From: Planctomycetota bacterium
Lineage (GTDB): Bacteria > Planctomycetota > PLA2 > JAEUHO01
DNA length: 9,146 bases
Assembly (NCBI GenBank): GCA_029213105.1
Contig: JARGNS010000117.1
Span: 1-9,146 of the forward strand
Direction of reading: 5' to 3'
Shown here: positions 7,601-9,146 of the stretch, one piece after another
Layout of the letters: the number at the start of each line of letters is the position of its first letter
Position numbering within the stretch: the stretch's first letter is position 1
Position numbers and translations under genes: made by a program
Notes under the pieces: model-generated
Databases searched by the model: none
Told to the model about the DNA's origin: nothing
What the model saw: the letters and a program-made list of their open reading frames with translations, nothing else

Positions 7601-8248
7601 ACCGGCACCATGCCGTCCGTGCCGGACGCCCTCGCGTGGGTCGTGCGTGACGCCGCGCCCTGCCGCGCCGAGGGGACGGCCCCCGTGGCGGGCGAACTCG
7701 AGGGCTGGAAGCGTGCCGTCGCCGGGGAGGGCGTGCGCGCCCTACGCACCGCGGCCCGGGGGCTGGCCTCGGCCGCCCGCCGCGAGGGCTGCGAGGACGC
7801 CGTGGCCGCCGCCGTGCGTGCGGGTATGCCCGCCGGGGATCCGGCCAAGCTCGCCGTCGCCGCCGCCCTGCTGCGGCGGCTCGATCCCGTCGCCACCGAG
7901 CTGGCCGCCCTGCTGCTGGATCCGAGCAAGCCGCTCTTTGCGCCGGCCCTGGTCGAGGCGGGGCGCTGGAAGTTCGCGAAGGACCAGGGCGAGGCGCTCG
8001 AGGCGGCCGCGCGCGGGAATGCCGCCGCCCGTCGGGCCCTGGCCGGCGCGGCCGCGGAGAGCGGCCACGTGTTCGTCCTGCGCCGCGCCGTCGACCTGCT
8101 GATGGACGACAGCCTCGAAGTACGCAGTGATGCGTGGAGCGCCTTCCTCAAGCACCGCGCGGATCAGGTCCAGGGCTACGACCCGAAGGCCGGTGCCCCG
8201 GCGCGCAAGCCGATCGTGGATGCCCTGCGTGAGGCCTTGGGCGGCTAG
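4607..8248 (+). CDS. Membrane-fused spermidine-synthase-like protein with long helical/HEAT-like C-terminus
   Basis: 1213 residues in three parts. Residues about 12-475 hold about 13 hydrophobic segments, as in fused MFS/spermidine-synthase proteins. Residues about 485-706 form a Rossmann fold of the spermidine synthase class. It has GTGTTAG (561-567) as the nucleotide loop, acidic E582 after the second strand, DDGR (612-615), then DLITLEP (626-632) and YPFYTREFYE (641-650). The canonical LDG-x-x-Q segment is replaced by LYTDDF (521-526), and the catalytic Asp position carries E631, so polyamine synthesis is doubtful. Residues about 785-1213 are Ala/Leu/Arg-rich helices, TPR-like at 820-1010 and HEAT-like at 1030-1200, with QGYDP at 1189-1193. 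ATG 4607 follows GGGGGA by 7 nt. The substrate is unknown; the protein is likely in the inner membrane with a cytoplasmic or periplasmic enzyme domain. Confidence 0.85.
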   Translation: MSPVREPHSIASRALLASAFFLSGAAALAYEVAWSRALLLVLGSTAASSAVVLGTFVGALGLGARWGGRRAERHDRPLLLYGVLEIGAGLWALLAVPVATLLEGPYVALAGGAPGFVQVFLRVFVAVIVIAPAAFLLGATLPAMVRHWVRRDGDTGRQTAWLYGANTLGAVAGCFYTGFFAVAAWGVTGTVWRAALTAILVGVVTAVVGARSRRTTTDETRAAMKPVGGPERGRTAALAALFCGFAGLGIEVVGFRILVFFLEGFTVTFAAMLGVFILGLGLGSLVLGPVLVRTERPARTIGSLLLLVAATLLFDLYVVVPSLEHWMHSIRDFAYARAANPEDIAAGLRVASVLGASLLFLVPAILLGPTFALCVRWAELAGAAPGHAVGRIYLWNSAGSLAAPLLCGFLLMPLFHVAGSWFLLAVLLVPTGLVLVRWRDGLEGHAGRRSFLPLLLRLSPLLALGVGALLLSLGIPGTDAESLVRSSVILHDKPERRFVHAVTDSVTTASVIEGHIGERYLYTDDFAAAATGRHYRYMRMLGHLPAVLAHKPENAMVIAFGTGTTAGAVARHPEVKRLEVVEVSTAVLDLAGFFVEANRDVLDDERVEVVPDDGRNALLLHEPDLDLITLEPLMPYAPAGYPFYTREFYELAKARLREGGVLCQWIPVHAMPPGLYAAFLRAFYEVFPDGSLWFFEQSTALIGRKGTTEPSPELVRLRLEGVADDLRDAGFETPTAVLSGYLAEGRGILAAPTPPSFAPYVDRPLVDMDPFPEFAPTPRASLNTPYLHQTLAYLLTLVDADALPDGHAWWLVEDGPRTRRGTLKALAARYKQAQANFLGVAMRGLRPGGERHAVARDQLLDLQADAAIAYEQAGRLLPHDSVLRWRLLQTLRMRVAVQAQRLLAAVDALGPEDAERRDEALRQVVTLMQSVLPPRVADPDPVATGRVEAALLHAAALLRLGRCTAAEATLRAARAALADELREEPLNDVLDALLRLKDTGTMPSVPDALAWVVRDAAPCRAEGTAPVAGELEGWKRAVAGEGVRALRTAARGLASAARREGCEDAVAAAVRAGMPAGDPAKLAVAAALLRRLDPVATELAALLLDPSKPLFAPALVEAGRWKFAKDQGEALEAAARGNAAARRALAGAAAESGHVFVLRRAVDLLMDDSLEVRSDAWSAFLKHRADQVQGYDPKAGAPARKPIVDALREALGG

Positions 8249-9146
8249 CGCGGAGCCTCGTCTTCCCGCGGGAGCAGCAGGCGGCCGCCGGCCGCAGCCC
8301 ATCCGCGTTCTTCCCGCGCCGAAACCAACACGGTGTTCTCGACGGCCCGGTTCTCCGCGCGCCCGCTCGCCGGCGCGACAAACTCGAAGTCCCGGTGCAC
8401 CCGCGCTCCGGGGCGGAAGTGCGCAAGCGCCGGGAGGGGGGTGGTGTCCCCGATGCGCTCCACGCCGCCCAACCCCGAACTGCCGAGCTTGACGTTCGTC
8501 AGGGCGAGGTCGCCGCGATTCTCCACATGCAGGCGCACCGTGAACGGCTCTCCGGGGATCAGCTTGGTTCGCAGCTCGGCCCGGACCGACAGGGCGAGGC
8601 GCAGGGCGTCGGTGTCGTCTTGCGGGGCTGCGCCGGTGCCCGCGCGGATGCGGGCAAACGAGCCGGCGGCCGCCCAGCCGCGCTGGTCGCGTGCGCTGGT
8701 CGGCACGGTGGCCTTGCCCGCTTGGCGGGCCACGTAGGTCACCCGGCGGGTGACGCTCGCCCCGGGCAGCATGCGCTCGATCGTGGACCGTGCGGCTGCG
8801 TCCGGGGTGCTCTCGATGCCGCCCGTCCCGCGGGTCGCAAAGGCGACGTCCGTGAGCGTGAGCGTCCCGACGTTCGACAGGACATGCGTCATCTCGAAGG
8901 TCTCACCGACCACGACGTAGGACGGGCCCGTGGACTCGAGGGTCAGGGCGTAGGCCTGGCCGACCCCCGGCTCCGGCTGCTCGGGAGGATGGCCTCCCGC
9001 GGGCTCGGGTGCGGCCTCGTCGCGCGCGGTGCGCGGCGCCGGCTCGCCGTCGGGCGGCGGCGCGCCGAAGCGGCGTCCGCCGCCAGGGATCGCGACCAGC
9101 TCCTCGGCTTGCTCGTCTGCGGACGGCGTGGGTGCGGGAGGGGCCA
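8245..9146 (-). CDS. Tandem Ig-like (DUF11/CARDB-type) repeat protein, N-terminus cut by window edge
   Basis: The frame is open from the right edge to TAG at 8247-8245, so about 299 residues are visible and the start lies outside; a GTG at 8913 is in frame but internal. The first ~75 visible residues are a Pro/Ala/Glu-rich, probably disordered linker. Two beta-rich units follow. Unit 1 runs from YVVVGETFEMTHVLSNVG to SARDQRGWAAAG, and unit 2 from IPGEPFTVRLHVENRG to SAREERGWAAAG. The pattern GE-x-F, then a hydrophobic strand, then N-x-G, then LT-x-V is that of DUF11/CARDB-type Ig folds, which are usually secreted or surface-located. Whether a signal peptide exists cannot be seen. The gene converges on the synthase-like gene and overlaps it by 4 bp. 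No enzymatic residues are apparent, and the function is unknown. Confidence 0.75.
   Translation of the reverse strand, partial: APPAPTPSADEQAEELVAIPGGGRRFGAPPPDGEPAPRTARDEAAPEPAGGHPPEQPEPGVGQAYALTLESTGPSYVVVGETFEMTHVLSNVGTLTLTDVAFATRGTGGIESTPDAAARSTIERMLPGASVTRRVTYVARQAGKATVPTSARDQRGWAAAGSFARIRAGTGAAPQDDTDALRLALSVRAELRTKLIPGEPFTVRLHVENRGDLALTNVKLGSSGLGGVERIGDTTPLPALAHFRPGARVHRDFEFVAPASGRAENRAVENTVLVSAREERGWAAAGGRLLLPREDEAPR
8285..8700 (-). repeat. Two copies of the SAR-x-x-RGWAAAG protein element
   Basis: The element is encoded at about 8671-8700 and again at about 8291-8325, each at the end of an Ig-like unit. Conservation of a Trp-containing block in both copies marks the repeat boundary and suggests internal duplication. 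Confidence 0.7.

Noticed and set aside
1357..8252. The same 10-nt string GGCTAGCGCG at the gspD stop (1357-1366) and at the convergent stop (8243-8252)
   Set aside because: Only two copies exist, both explained by a TAG next to common GC-rich codons. There is no further flanking similarity, so coincidence is the simplest reading.

Overview
The window is a GC-rich bacterial segment (roughly two-thirds G+C by eye) with three complete and two edge-truncated protein-coding genes. No rRNA, tRNA, CRISPR array or insertion sequence was seen. The lineage is not proven. A type II secretion unit that starts at gspD, a secretin with a cysteine-rich tail, a very large membrane protein ending in HEAT-like repeats with a G-Y-D-P motif, and a tandem Ig-like repeat protein together are most like Planctomycetota. 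Another GC-rich phylum remains possible.

Layout. On the minus strand, gspD (3833-1359, secretin) is followed after a 78-nt spacer by gspE (1280 to the left edge, secretion ATPase, C-terminus cut off). These form the start of a type II secretion operon. A 429-nt intergenic region separates gspD from the divergent rpsU (4263-4472, ribosomal protein bS21). That region carries a plausible rpsU promoter with a 13-bp dyad between its -35 and -10 boxes, and two hairpins in the presumed rpsU leader. The second hairpin has 17 pairs and ends two bases before the Shine-Dalgarno. Downstream on the plus strand lies a 1213-aa protein (4607-8248). It has about 13 membrane segments, a spermidine-synthase-like Rossmann domain and a roughly 400-residue helical extension. 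It converges on a minus-strand gene (right edge to 8245) that encodes two tandem Ig-like repeats, each ending in the same SAR-x-x-RGWAAAG element. The two convergent genes share one CTAG tetranucleotide for their stop codons.

How they work together. GspD forms the outer-membrane channel and GspE the cytoplasmic motor of the same secretion machine. The rpsU, synthase-like and Ig-like genes have no obvious functional link to secretion, although a fused membrane protein and a presumed surface protein fit a cell with an elaborate envelope. The most unusual pieces are the structured rpsU control region, the cysteine-rich GspD tail, and the synthase-like protein with its large extension. I saw no clear evidence of a wholly new multi-gene system.
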